A DNA stretch of 64,000 bases from Labedella endophytica (lineage in GTDB: Bacteria; Actinomycetota; Actinomycetes; Actinomycetales; Microbacteriaceae): positions 434,001 through 498,000 of the forward strand of contig NZ_RZGZ01000003.1 in the NCBI RefSeq assembly GCF_003990045.1. Reading direction: 5' to 3'. The translations under genes were made by a program, and so were the position numbers. Of this stretch, positions 36,073 through 43,588 are shown piece after piece. The notes under the pieces were generated by a model. That model had not been told where the DNA came from. It ran no database searches and saw nothing but the letters and a program-made list of their open reading frames with translations. Position 1 is the stretch's first letter, and each line of letters starts with the position of its first letter.

Positions 36073-36160
36073 CCCTCTAACTTAGACCGCCGGACACCCT
36101 CCGGTCCGGCCCCTCGGGCGAGGGGTCGCGAGCGTCACGTGATGTTCAGACACCGAGTGG

Positions 36161-36166
36161 GACAAT
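36161..36166 (+). promoter_or_regulatory. Leaderless -10 element of the stress-protein gene
   Basis: GACAAT lies 6 nt before the GTG at 36173. GGAGGG between them could also act as a ribosome site, so a very short leader cannot be excluded. Confidence 0.45.
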
Positions 36167-36172
36167 GGAGGG

Positions 36173-36694
36173 GTGAGTATCCCCCAGAACGGACAACGAC
36201 GCGGGCCCGTCATCGGCATCCCGGCCGGCGAGACGGTCGCCTCCTTCACCGACTACGCGGGCGCGCAGGCCGCCGTCGACAAACTCGCCGCCGCCGACTT
36301 CCCCGTCCGCGGAGCATCGATCGTGGGGTCCGACCTCAAGAGCGTCGAGCGCATCACAGGGAGGATGAGCTACGGCAGGGCAGCGGCCGCCGGTGCGCTG
36401 AGCGGGGCCTGGCTGGGCCTGTTCTTCGGCTTGCTGCTCATCATCGTGTCCCCCGAGTCCGGCATCGTCTTCATCGGTGCGGCCGCGCTCATCGGGGCGG
36501 CGTTCGGGATGCTGTTCCAGGTCGTCACCTATACGGCCAGACGTCGGCGTCGCGACTTCAGCTCGATCGCCCAGATCGTGGCGTCATCGTACGCCGTGGT
36601 CGTCGATGTCGAGTCGGTCAACAAGGCCCGCAACATCCTCGGCGTCGAGCCGCCGTCGACGGCAGGGGAACAGGGCCCGAGCATCTACCTCTGA
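36173..36694 (+). CDS. General stress protein 17M-like membrane protein
   Basis: A 173-residue protein with an N-terminal domain of about 50 residues (ASFTDYAGAQAAVDKLAAADFPVRGASIVGSDLKSVE), two glycine/alanine-rich membrane helices (70-92, 98-118) and a second soluble part (VVVDVESVNKARNIL). The pattern matches proteins annotated general stress protein 17M/DUF1269-like in actinobacteria. It is divergent from the CBS protein gene and convergent with pepP. Function unproven. Confidence 0.78.
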   Translation: MSIPQNGQRRGPVIGIPAGETVASFTDYAGAQAAVDKLAAADFPVRGASIVGSDLKSVERITGRMSYGRAAAAGALSGAWLGLFFGLLLIIVSPESGIVFIGAAALIGAAFGMLFQVVTYTARRRRRDFSSIAQIVASSYAVVVDVESVNKARNILGVEPPSTAGEQGPSIYL

Positions 36695-36723
36695 CCCTGT
36701 TCCACCGGAAGTGCCCTCGAGCC

Positions 36724-36803
36724 GATCAGGCTCGCTTCGCTGCGATCAGGCTCGCTTCGCTGCGATCAGGCTTGCTTCGCTGCGATCAGGCTTGCTTCGC
36801 CGC
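36724..36803. repeat. Four 20-bp tandem repeats at the 3' end of pepP
   Basis: Units at 36724-36743, 36744-36763, 36764-36783 and 36784-36803 read GATCAGGCTYGCTTCGCYGC with only C/T differences. The fourth unit is the last coding part of pepP (AAKQA plus stop), and each copy carries the TCA that is a stop on the minus strand. The array fills most of the gap between two convergent genes. Confidence 0.93.
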
Positions 36804-38309
36804 GATCCAGGCCTCGACTTCGTCGGCGGTGCGGGGGATCGACGCCGACAGGTTCTCGGCTCCATCGGCGGTCACGAGGATGTCGTCCTCGATCCGGACG
36901 CCGATGCCGCGGAACTCCTCCGGCACGGTGAGATCGTCCGGCTGGAAATAGAGGCCTGGTTCGATCGTGAACACCATGCCCTCCTCGACGGTGCCGTCGT
37001 GGTACATGTCGCGGCGCGCCTGGGCGCAGTCGTGCACGTCGAGCCCGAGGTGGTGGCTCGTGCCGTGCACCATGTAACGGCGGTGGAACTGGGCGTCGGG
37101 TTCGAGCGACTCGGCCGCGGTCACGGGGAGGATGCCCCACTCGGCGGTGTACCGGGCGATGACCTTCATGGCTTCGGCGTGCACGTCGCGGAAGACGATC
37201 CCGGGCCGCACGATCGCGAGGGCCGCGTCGGCGGCCTCCCTGACAGCCTCGTAGACACGACGCTGAACGGGGGAGAAGGTGCCGTTCACGGGGAGCGTGC
37301 GCGTGATGTCGGCGGTGTACAGACTGTCGACCTCGACACCGGCGTCGACGAGGATCAGGTCGCCGGAGCCGACGGTCCCGTCGTTCCGGGTCCAATGGAG
37401 GATGCAGGCGTGCGGTCCGGACGCCGCGATGGTGTCGTAGCCGACGGCGTTCCCGTCGAGCCGGGCCCGCGTGTAGAAGACGCCCTCGACCACACGCTCA
37501 CCGCGCGGGAGGTCGGCGATACGGGGCAGTTCCGCGACGATGTCGTCGAAGCCGCGGCCGGTGGCATCGACGGCGGCGCGGAGCTCGGCGACCTCGAAGG
37601 CGTCCTTCACGAGTCGCAGCTCCGAGACGACCCGGTCGAGCTCCTCGTCGGACCCGACGGTGCGGTCGTCGGCCGCTGCCGTGAACTGATCGATGTGGCC
37701 CGTCGCCACGTCGAGGTCCGCCGCGACCTGGGCGAGCGACGGACGGGCTCCGATCCAGAACTCGCCGATCGCCGGGTTCGCATAGAACTCGTTCGATTCG
37801 CGGCCCGCCCGCTCTCGGAAGTAGAGGGTCGCGGTGTGGCCGTCGTCCACCGGATCGAGGACGAGGACCGCTCCGGGCTCGCTGTCGCTCCCCCATCCTG
37901 TGAGGTGAGCGAAGGCCGAGTGCGGCCGGAACGGGTAGTCCGTATCGTTCGAACGCTGTTTGAGGTCTCCGGCCGGCACGACCACGCGCTGTCCCGCAAA
38001 GACGGCGGAGACACGGCGGCGTCGTTCGGCGGCGAGGAGGGCGGACTCGCGAGCCGGGGGCAGCTCGGCGGACTGTTCGGCCCAGCCGCTCGAGATGTAG
38101 TCCTGGAAGCGCGAGCTCTCGGGCGTCGTGGACCTGTTCGAGGTGCCCGGTGCCGACTCGGCGGCCGGTGCGTCGGACTCCGGCGTCACGGCGATCGTGG
38201 AATCGACCACTGACGTGTCGGTACCCGCCTGATCCGTCGGCGTCCGCTCCGTCTGCGTCTGATCGGGCTGCGTCTGGTCGATGTGCGTCGTGTCGCTCGA
38301 GGTTGCCAT
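36786..38309 (-). CDS. pepP: Xaa-Pro aminopeptidase (aminopeptidase P, M24B)
   Basis: This 507-residue metallopeptidase removes N-terminal residues next to proline. A Thr/Gln/Asp-rich unstructured N-terminus (about 1-70) precedes the AMP_N domain (RRRVSAVFAGQRVVVPAGDL, SAFAHLTGW). The catalytic pita-bread domain has the metal ligands in LILVDAGVEVDSLYTADITRTLPV, HGTSHHLGLDVHDC, GMVFTIEPGLYF and GIGVRIEDDILVT. The start at 38309 lies 7 nt after CACAAT, with no ribosome site. The 3' end is the source of a tandem repeat array. Confidence 0.94.
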   Translation of the reverse strand: MATSSDTTHIDQTQPDQTQTERTPTDQAGTDTSVVDSTIAVTPESDAPAAESAPGTSNRSTTPESSRFQDYISSGWAEQSAELPPARESALLAAERRRRVSAVFAGQRVVVPAGDLKQRSNDTDYPFRPHSAFAHLTGWGSDSEPGAVLVLDPVDDGHTATLYFRERAGRESNEFYANPAIGEFWIGARPSLAQVAADLDVATGHIDQFTAAADDRTVGSDEELDRVVSELRLVKDAFEVAELRAAVDATGRGFDDIVAELPRIADLPRGERVVEGVFYTRARLDGNAVGYDTIAASGPHACILHWTRNDGTVGSGDLILVDAGVEVDSLYTADITRTLPVNGTFSPVQRRVYEAVREAADAALAIVRPGIVFRDVHAEAMKVIARYTAEWGILPVTAAESLEPDAQFHRRYMVHGTSHHLGLDVHDCAQARRDMYHDGTVEEGMVFTIEPGLYFQPDDLTVPEEFRGIGVRIEDDILVTADGAENLSASIPRTADEVEAWIAAKQA

Positions 38310-38351
38310 GGGAACCATTGTGGCATCCGCGGCGGAGCGTGTGCCGTGCCG

Positions 38352-39392
38352 CTAGCCGGACGGGGTGAGCTGGACGAGCACGGGACGATGATCACTCGCG
38401 TCGAGCGCATCGTCCTCGATCACCCGCATTCCGGAGACCGACCAGTTGGGCGTGGCCATCACGTGGTCGATCGGACTTCCGAGGAGTGCGGGGAGAGCCG
38501 TCGACCAGGTGCCGACGGCACCGTTCCCTGAGGCCCGCCCCGCATCGGTGCACCGTCCGATCGTCGTATCGGATCCCGTGCCGAGGTCAGCCATGTGGTC
38601 GACCGTGGCGTTGTAGTCCCCGGCCATGATGACGTTGTCCTCCTGGCACTGGGTGGCGAGCCATCGGAGATCGGCTCGCCAGTTCTCCATCTGGCCGGGG
38701 ATAGGCGCCACGGCGTGCACGGCGACGATCGTCGGTCCGCTGCCCCCCGTGGGCTTCAGCACCACGGTGGGGAGGACCGAGGTGTTGCCCACCCGCGCGG
38801 CCTCCTCGGCCCGGTCCCGATTGGAGTCCCAGACGGTGTCGTAGTCGCCGAGCCGGGGGCTCACGAGGATGGTGGTCGATCGGGCCTTCGCGATCTCGTC
38901 GAAGGCGACTGTGTGGACCCACATGGGGTTGCCGCCCTCCTTCATGAGAAGCGCGACCTCGATCCCGGTCGCCTTGGTCGTCTCCGGCAGGCTCACGACA
39001 TCGGCTCCGCCCTCCAGAGCCACCCGTGCGATCGTCTCCGCTCCGGGGGCATCACCGAGCGTGTTCCAGGTGAGCACGGTGACGGAGTCCTCCGTCCACT
39101 CCGCGAAGGATGTGTCGCCCACCCCGCGAGCACCCATGATCGCGGCGTTCCCGATGGCGGTCGCGACAAGCACGACGGCGATCGCCCCGGCGAACGCGCG
39201 GATCGGGCGGGCGAGCGAGAAGAGGGCGAAGAGCGCCGCGGCCATCAGGCACCCCACGACGACGACACCGCGGAGCGCCACCACCTGCGTGACGATCCAG
39301 AGGTTCTGGGCCCCGAAGAGCTGCGGCCACGTCGCGATGAGGCACACGACGGTGAGGGCGATCGTGAGGAGGGCACCGAGGAATCTGAGCAT
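38352..39392 (-). CDS. Membrane-anchored endonuclease/exonuclease/phosphatase-family protein
   Basis: A 346-residue protein with three N-terminal membrane helices (about 3-25, 33-62, 68-88) and an extracytoplasmic EEP domain. EEP features include VLTWNTLGDA (metal/phosphate region), VVSLPETT with the acidic ligand, IVAVHAVAPIPGQ, IMAGDYNATVDHM with DxN, and the final SDHRPVLVQL with the catalytic Asp-His. The exact substrate (DNA, phospholipid or sugar phosphate) is unknown. The TAGTGT hexamer lies 9 nt before the ATG. It is 43 bp downstream of pepP on the same strand. Confidence 0.88.
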   Translation of the reverse strand: MLRFLGALLTIALTVVCLIATWPQLFGAQNLWIVTQVVALRGVVVVGCLMAAALFALFSLARPIRAFAGAIAVVLVATAIGNAAIMGARGVGDTSFAEWTEDSVTVLTWNTLGDAPGAETIARVALEGGADVVSLPETTKATGIEVALLMKEGGNPMWVHTVAFDEIAKARSTTILVSPRLGDYDTVWDSNRDRAEEAARVGNTSVLPTVVLKPTGGSGPTIVAVHAVAPIPGQMENWRADLRWLATQCQEDNVIMAGDYNATVDHMADLGTGSDTTIGRCTDAGRASGNGAVGTWSTALPALLGSPIDHVMATPNWSVSGMRVIEDDALDASDHRPVLVQLTPSG

Positions 39393-39453
39393 GGCGTTGT
39401 CACACTACCGATCCAGCCCTGGGAAGCGGCCGAGTCAGGCATGCACCGCCGCG

Positions 39454-39459
39454 TAGGAT
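39454..39459 (+). promoter_or_regulatory. Leaderless -10 element of the PHP-domain gene
   Basis: TAGGAT lies 6 nt before the ATG at 39466, with no ribosome site between. Confidence 0.6.
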
Positions 39460-39465
39460 GGGATC

Positions 39466-40344
39466 ATGGCGGGCGATCGGCGATTCCACGGCCCGAGCGA
39501 CCTGCACACGCACTCCAGCGTCTCGGACGGCACGGAGAACCCCGCTCGGTTGATCCGCTCCGCGGTCGAGGCGGGACTGGGCACCGTCGCTCTCACCGAT
39601 CACGACTCGACGGCCGGGTGGGCGGAGGCCGGCGAAGCGGCGCGCGACTCCGGCATCACCCTCATCCCCGGGATGGAGTTCAGCACCCGGCTCGGCTATC
39701 GCAGCATCCACCTGCTCGCGTACCTCTTCGATCCGGCGGACGGCGACCTCGTGGCGGAGATGGCGCGCATCAGGGAGGCGAGACTCGTCCGTGCCGAACG
39801 CATCGTGCGGAACCTCGCGCGTGACTACGCGCTGACCTGGGACGACGTCGTCGCCCAGACCTCGGAGGGCTCGACGATCGGCCGTCCCCACATTGCCGAC
39901 GCTCTCGTGGCCCGCGGACACGTCCCCACGCGGAGCGAGGCTTTCGCGAGCATCTTGCACCCGTCGAGGGGATACTTCCTCCCCCACTACGCGCCGGAGC
40001 CCGAGACCGCCGTCCGGCTCGTCGTCGCGGCCGGAGGCGTGCCCGTCATCGCGCACCCGGCCACCCGCGGGCGCGGCCTCGTGGTCTCGGACGAGGACGT
40101 CGCGGACCTCGCGAAGGTCGGACTCGCGGGACTCGAGATCGACCACCGCGAGAACACCGTCGCGGGGAAGGAGACCATCGCGCGACTCGCCGAACGGCAC
40201 GGTCTCCTGCTCACCGGCTCGAGCGACTACCACGGGACGGGCAAGCCCAACCGGCTCGGGGAGAACACGACCTCCGACGAGGTCGTCGCAGCGATCATCG
40301 ACCGCGGGTCGGGTTCCAGCCCGGTCTACGGGTCCGACGGCTGA
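39466..40344 (+). CDS. PHP-domain phosphoesterase (YciV/RNase AM-like)
   Basis: A 292-residue PHP-fold metallohydrolase. Metal ligands are visible in SDLHTHSSVSDGTE (HxH), ALTDHDSTAGW, IPGMEFSTRL, a central HLLAYL, HPATRG and GSSDYHGTGKP. This set is typical of the TrpH/YciV group, which includes 3',5'-bisphosphate nucleotidases and RNase AM; which activity applies here is not resolved. It is monocistronic, leaderless by its TAGGAT spacing, and ends at a strong shared terminator. Confidence 0.88.
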   Translation: MAGDRRFHGPSDLHTHSSVSDGTENPARLIRSAVEAGLGTVALTDHDSTAGWAEAGEAARDSGITLIPGMEFSTRLGYRSIHLLAYLFDPADGDLVAEMARIREARLVRAERIVRNLARDYALTWDDVVAQTSEGSTIGRPHIADALVARGHVPTRSEAFASILHPSRGYFLPHYAPEPETAVRLVVAAGGVPVIAHPATRGRGLVVSDEDVADLAKVGLAGLEIDHRENTVAGKETIARLAERHGLLLTGSSDYHGTGKPNRLGENTTSDEVVAAIIDRGSGSSPVYGSDG

Positions 40345-40366
40345 CGGCGCAGCTTCCGGGCAGAGA

Positions 40367-40399
40367 ACGACCCCGGCACCATGACGGTGCCGGGGTCGT
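40367..40399. terminator. Bidirectional terminator between the PHP and DEAD-box genes
   Basis: A perfect 14-bp stem ACGACCCCGGCACC (40367-40380) pairs with 40386-40399 around ATGAC, between two convergent genes. Confidence 0.85.
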
Positions 40400-40429
40400 G
40401 TCGTCATCGCTCGTGGCGGAGCCGCCGGA

Positions 40430-41911
40430 TCAGACGGACGGCGGTGTCGCCCGTCGGCGCGTGCGGCTGCGTCGTCGCGGGGCGCTGTTGCCGTCGTGGT
40501 GCTCGCGACCGCCGCCGTCGTGGGTGCCGGCGGACTCGGAGGAGTCACGGACGGCATCCGTCTTGGGGGCGCTCTCCTGGCGCTGACGCGACGCGCCGTC
40601 CTGGTTCCTGCCCCCGTCGGAGGCCGCGCCGTCACGCGTCCGGCGCCGTCGGTTGCCGTCACGGGGTGCGCGGTCGGCGGAATCCGCGGTGGACCGGGAC
40701 CGTGGGGGAGCGGCCGCAGCGGGCGGGGCGCCGGGGAGGCGTCCGCGAGTGCCGGCGGGGATGTCGAGATCGGTGAAGAGGTGCGGGGACGACGAGTACG
40801 TCTCCGTGGGCTCGGGCTGACCGAAGTCGAGCGCGCGGTTGATGAGGGCCCACTTGTGGAGGTCGTCCCAGTCGACGAACGTGACGGCGATACCCGTCTT
40901 GCCTGCGCGACCCGTGCGGCCGACGCGGTGCAGGTAGGTCTTCTCGTCCTCGGGGATCGTGTGGTTGATCACGTGCGTGACGTCGTCGACGTCGATGCCG
41001 CGAGCGGCGACGTCCGTGGCGATCAGCACGTCCTTCTTGCCCGCCTTGAACGCGGCCATCGCGCGCTCGCGCTGTTCCTGCCCGAGGTCGCCGTGCACGG
41101 CGGCCGCGTTGAATCCGCGATCGCCGAGCTCCTCCACGAGCTTCGCCGCCGCGCGCTTCGTCCGCGTGAAGATGACGGTCTTCCCGCGGCCCTCGGCCTG
41201 CAGGATGCGCGCGATGACCTCGTCCTTGTCCATCGAGTGTGCCCGGTAGATGAGGTGCTTGATGTTCGCCTGCGTGAGGCCCTCATCGGGATCGGAGGCG
41301 CGGATGTGGATCGGCTTGTTCATGAACCGACGGGCGAGCGCGACGATCGGACCGGGCATCGTGGCCGAGAACAGCATCGTGTGACGCTCGGGCGGGGTCT
41401 TCGAGAAGAGCTTCTCGATGTCGGCGAGGAAGCCGAGGTCGAGCATCTTGTCGGCCTCGTCGAGGACCATCTCCTGCACCTTGGAGAAGTCGAGGAGGCG
41501 CTGGTTGTTCAGGTCGATGAGGCGCCCGGGCGTACCGACGACGAGCTGGGCCCCGGCCTTGATCTGCTCGATCTGGCCCTCGTACGCCTTGCCGCCGTAG
41601 ATCGAGACGATCTTCGTTCCGCGGCCGGCCGCCGCTACCTCCAGGTCTTCGGTGACCTGGACGCAGAGCTCACGCGTCGGCACGACGACGAGCGCCTTGA
41701 CGCCGGGCTCGGGGTTGGCCCCGAGGCGTTGGAGGATCGGGAGACCGAATCCGAAGGTCTTCCCTGTGCCGGTCTTGGCCTGGCCGATGATGTCCTGGCC
41801 GCTGAGACCGAGGGGGATCGTCTGCTCCTGGATCGGGAACGGGGAGAGGATGTTCTTGGCTGCGAGGGCGTCGACCATGTCCTGGTCGACCCCGAGATCA
41901 CGGAAGTCCAC
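40430..41911 (-). CDS. DEAD-box RNA helicase
   Basis: This 493-residue ATP-dependent RNA helicase unwinds structured RNA in ribosome assembly, decay or cold adaptation. The motif set is complete: FPIQEQTIPLGLSGQDIIGQAKTGTGKT (Q motif and I), VVPTREL, GTPGRLID, DEADKML, SATMP, ATDVAARGIDVDDV and HRVGRTGRAGKTG. The last 110 residues are a disordered Arg/Ser/Asp-rich basic tail ending RRRSRTRRRA, an RNA-binding extension common in actinobacterial RhlE/DeaD-like proteins. GTG 41911 lies 5 nt after GACAAT, so the message is probably leaderless. Confidence 0.95.
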   Translation of the reverse strand: MDFRDLGVDQDMVDALAAKNILSPFPIQEQTIPLGLSGQDIIGQAKTGTGKTFGFGLPILQRLGANPEPGVKALVVVPTRELCVQVTEDLEVAAAGRGTKIVSIYGGKAYEGQIEQIKAGAQLVVGTPGRLIDLNNQRLLDFSKVQEMVLDEADKMLDLGFLADIEKLFSKTPPERHTMLFSATMPGPIVALARRFMNKPIHIRASDPDEGLTQANIKHLIYRAHSMDKDEVIARILQAEGRGKTVIFTRTKRAAAKLVEELGDRGFNAAAVHGDLGQEQRERAMAAFKAGKKDVLIATDVAARGIDVDDVTHVINHTIPEDEKTYLHRVGRTGRAGKTGIAVTFVDWDDLHKWALINRALDFGQPEPTETYSSSPHLFTDLDIPAGTRGRLPGAPPAAAAPPRSRSTADSADRAPRDGNRRRRTRDGAASDGGRNQDGASRQRQESAPKTDAVRDSSESAGTHDGGGREHHDGNSAPRRRSRTRRRATPPSV

Positions 41912-41945
41912 GTATTATTGTCGCCTGTTCGGTGCGTTATTCGGT

Positions 41946-41976
41946 CTACGCCGATATCGTCACGTCCGCGGCGTAG
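41946..41976. other. 8-bp inverted repeat upstream of the DEAD-box gene
   Basis: CTACGCCG (41946-41953) and CGGCGTAG (41969-41976) are separated by 15 bp, 35-65 bp upstream of the helicase start. It may be an operator or part of the promoter region. The rest of the 200-bp gap 41912-42112 shows no gene. Confidence 0.4.
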
Positions 41977-42099
41977 GTCCCGATCCGGTGCCGGGATTCC
42001 GTCAAGACTACCCGACGGGTCCTCACCTCGCGGGGAGGACCATACCCTCGGGGTGGCGGGGGACAGGCCGTCGATCATCGGCCGGGCGTCGTCTTCGAC

Positions 42100-42105
42100 T
42101 AAAGT
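42100..42105 (+). promoter_or_regulatory. Leaderless -10 element of the ferritin-like gene
   Basis: TAAAGT lies 7 nt before the GTG at 42113 and decides that start; another in-frame GTG at 42104 overlaps the hexamer. Confidence 0.55.
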
Positions 42106-42112
42106 GGCGGTC

Positions 42113-42823
42113 GTGGCATCCTGGTTCGGCCGACGCGGTCCTCGTATGGAGATCCCGCGTCTGCGCGCCCGCGGGTCATCCCGGTCCGTGACGCGCGTGG
42201 AGTTCACCGATCTCCACCCCGACCCGGAGAGCTATCTCGGACGAGCGGCTCGCATCCAATTGGGGCACGTCGAGACCCTCGGCGCCCTCGTCGGCGACTT
42301 CGAGCGCTTCGACGACAAAGAACGGCTCTCCACCGCCGCCGGCTTCGCGCTCGCCAAGCACCAGGGGCTCGTCGCGGAGATCGACCGCCGTGACGGTGAT
42401 GCCTCCGCCTCCATGTCGGCCGTGGCCGCTCCCATCGACCACTTCCGCCGCATCACGCGCGGCGCGAGTCCGATCGAGTCGCTCCTGTCGTTCCACGTCA
42501 CGTCCGGACTTCTCGACGACCTGTTCATCGGTCTCGCCGCGAGCTTGCCGACGGACCTCGGACCGCGCGTCGGAAGTCTCCTGGGCGCCGAAGCCGGCAC
42601 GACCGGAATCGTCGACATCCTCGAGCGGGAGATATCCGTGGATCGACGGACGGGGTCGTTCCTCGCGATGTGGGGTCGGCGCCTCGTCGGAGACACGCTG
42701 CTCCTGGCGCGCGAGGTCGTCGATGTGCACGACGCGCGTGGCGGGGACGCCGTCGAGCCGGTCTTCACCGAACTCATCGCGGCCCACACGCGTCGGATGG
42801 ACGCGCTCGGCCTGACGGCCTAG
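42113..42823 (+). CDS. Ferritin-like fold protein (MiaE-like hydroxylase family)
   Basis: A 236-residue mainly helical protein. It resembles actinobacterial proteins annotated as ferritin-like fold-containing or tRNA-(MS[2]IO[6]A)-hydroxylase-like, with helices around HVETLGALVGDFERFDDKERLSTAAGFALAKHQGLVAEI, and HFRRITRGASPIESLLSFHVTSGLLDDLF. Carboxylate and histidine residues suitable for a di-iron site are present, but the canonical spacing cannot be confirmed by eye. An oxygenase role is therefore inference. GTG 42113 follows a TAAAGT hexamer by 7 nt. It converges on the membrane-protein gene at 42925. Confidence 0.7.
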   Translation: MASWFGRRGPRMEIPRLRARGSSRSVTRVEFTDLHPDPESYLGRAARIQLGHVETLGALVGDFERFDDKERLSTAAGFALAKHQGLVAEIDRRDGDASASMSAVAAPIDHFRRITRGASPIESLLSFHVTSGLLDDLFIGLAASLPTDLGPRVGSLLGAEAGTTGIVDILEREISVDRRTGSFLAMWGRRLVGDTLLLAREVVDVHDARGGDAVEPVFTELIAAHTRRMDALGLTA

Positions 42824-42870
42824 CAGGCTCGCGGCCGAGCAGGCTGTCGCCGGAGCCGGGCTGACGGCAG

Positions 42871-42909
42871 GGGAGGCCGACGGCCTCCCAGCCCGGTCAC
42901 GGACCGGGC
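42871..42909. terminator. Two consecutive hairpins between convergent genes
   Basis: GGGAGGCC-GAC-GGCCTCCC (42871-42889) is followed at once by GCCCGGTC-ACG-GACCGGGC (42891-42909). Each has an 8-bp perfect stem and 3-nt loop. Together they form a double terminator between the ferritin-like gene and the small membrane-protein gene. Confidence 0.75.
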
Positions 42910-42924
42910 GGGGGAGCGGGCCCC

Positions 42925-43212
42925 TCAGCCGCCGAGACGGACGAGCATGTGCTCGTCGGAGGTCGCGCGAGCCCGACCGGTGACGACGGCGACGACCGTC
43001 GCGACGATGCCGGACAGGACGAGCGAGACGACCCAGATCCACCCACCGTCCCACGCCCAGCCGAGGACGGTGAGTCCGAGCCACACGAGGCACGCGACGA
43101 CGACTCCGGCCGCCGGGGCTACGAGCACCCCGCGCTCGAGACGCCACGGGAGTGCGTAGTGGGCGCCGAGGCCCAGGATCGCGCCTCCGAGGGCGACGAA
43201 GAGGAGCTCCAC
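42925..43212 (-). CDS. Small membrane protein, unknown function
   Basis: A 95-residue protein with three hydrophobic helices (about 3-18, 31-51, 56-78) and a short charged C-terminus. No family is recognised with certainty. It starts 3 bp after the DUF3107 stop, so the two are clearly one operon. The orientation and proximity suggest a conserved pair, but nothing in the sequence tells the function. Confidence 0.7.
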   Translation of the reverse strand: MELLFVALGGAILGLGAHYALPWRLERGVLVAPAAGVVVACLVWLGLTVLGWAWDGGWIWVVSLVLSGIVATVVAVVTGRARATSDEHMLVRLGG

Positions 43213-43215
43213 GGG

Positions 43216-43440
43216 TCAGGCGACGAAGCCGACGCGGCGCTGGTCTTCCGAACCGACCTCGACGTACGCGAGACCGGCCGTGGGGATGATGAAGAGGCTG
43301 CCCTTCGAATCCGTCAGGCTGAAGTACGAGCTCTTGTCGTCGAGAGCGGCCTGGATGTTCTTCTTCACGTCAGCGATGGACTCCGAGGACTCGAAGCTCA
43401 CTTCGCGGGGACTGTTCGCGATTCCGATGCGGATTTCCAC
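43216..43440 (-). CDS. DUF3107 protein
   Basis: A 74-residue protein, MEIRIGIANSPREVSFES at the start and AYVEVGSEDQRRVGFVA at the end, matching the actinobacterial DUF3107 family found upstream of the DNA-repair helicase block. The GTG start at 43440 has GAAAGG 8 nt upstream. Function unknown; it is divergent from the AdnA-like gene with a 148-bp gap holding both promoters. Confidence 0.9.
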   Translation of the reverse strand: MEIRIGIANSPREVSFESSESIADVKKNIQAALDDKSSYFSLTDSKGSLFIIPTAGLAYVEVGSEDQRRVGFVA

Positions 43441-43576
43441 GGTGATGCCTTTCGCTTGCCTGGATTACGACTCTACGACACGGCGGTGGCCGTCGGAGTC
43501 CGTCGCGCCTCGCCGTGAGCGAACACGCCGACCCCGGCGCTCAGCGGGGCACCCCGTCGATGTCGGTGGCCGCCGT

Positions 43577-43582
43577 TACCGT
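43577..43582 (+). promoter_or_regulatory. Leaderless -10 element of the AdnA-like gene
   Basis: TACCGT lies 6 nt before the GTG at 43589. It supports a start upstream of the N-terminal tandem repeats. Confidence 0.5.
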
Positions 43583-43588
43583 GGGAAT

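Noticed and set aside
36724-36803. CRISPR array or REP element
   Set aside because: Repeats are directly abutting, 20 bp, without spacers, and derive from the pepP 3' end.
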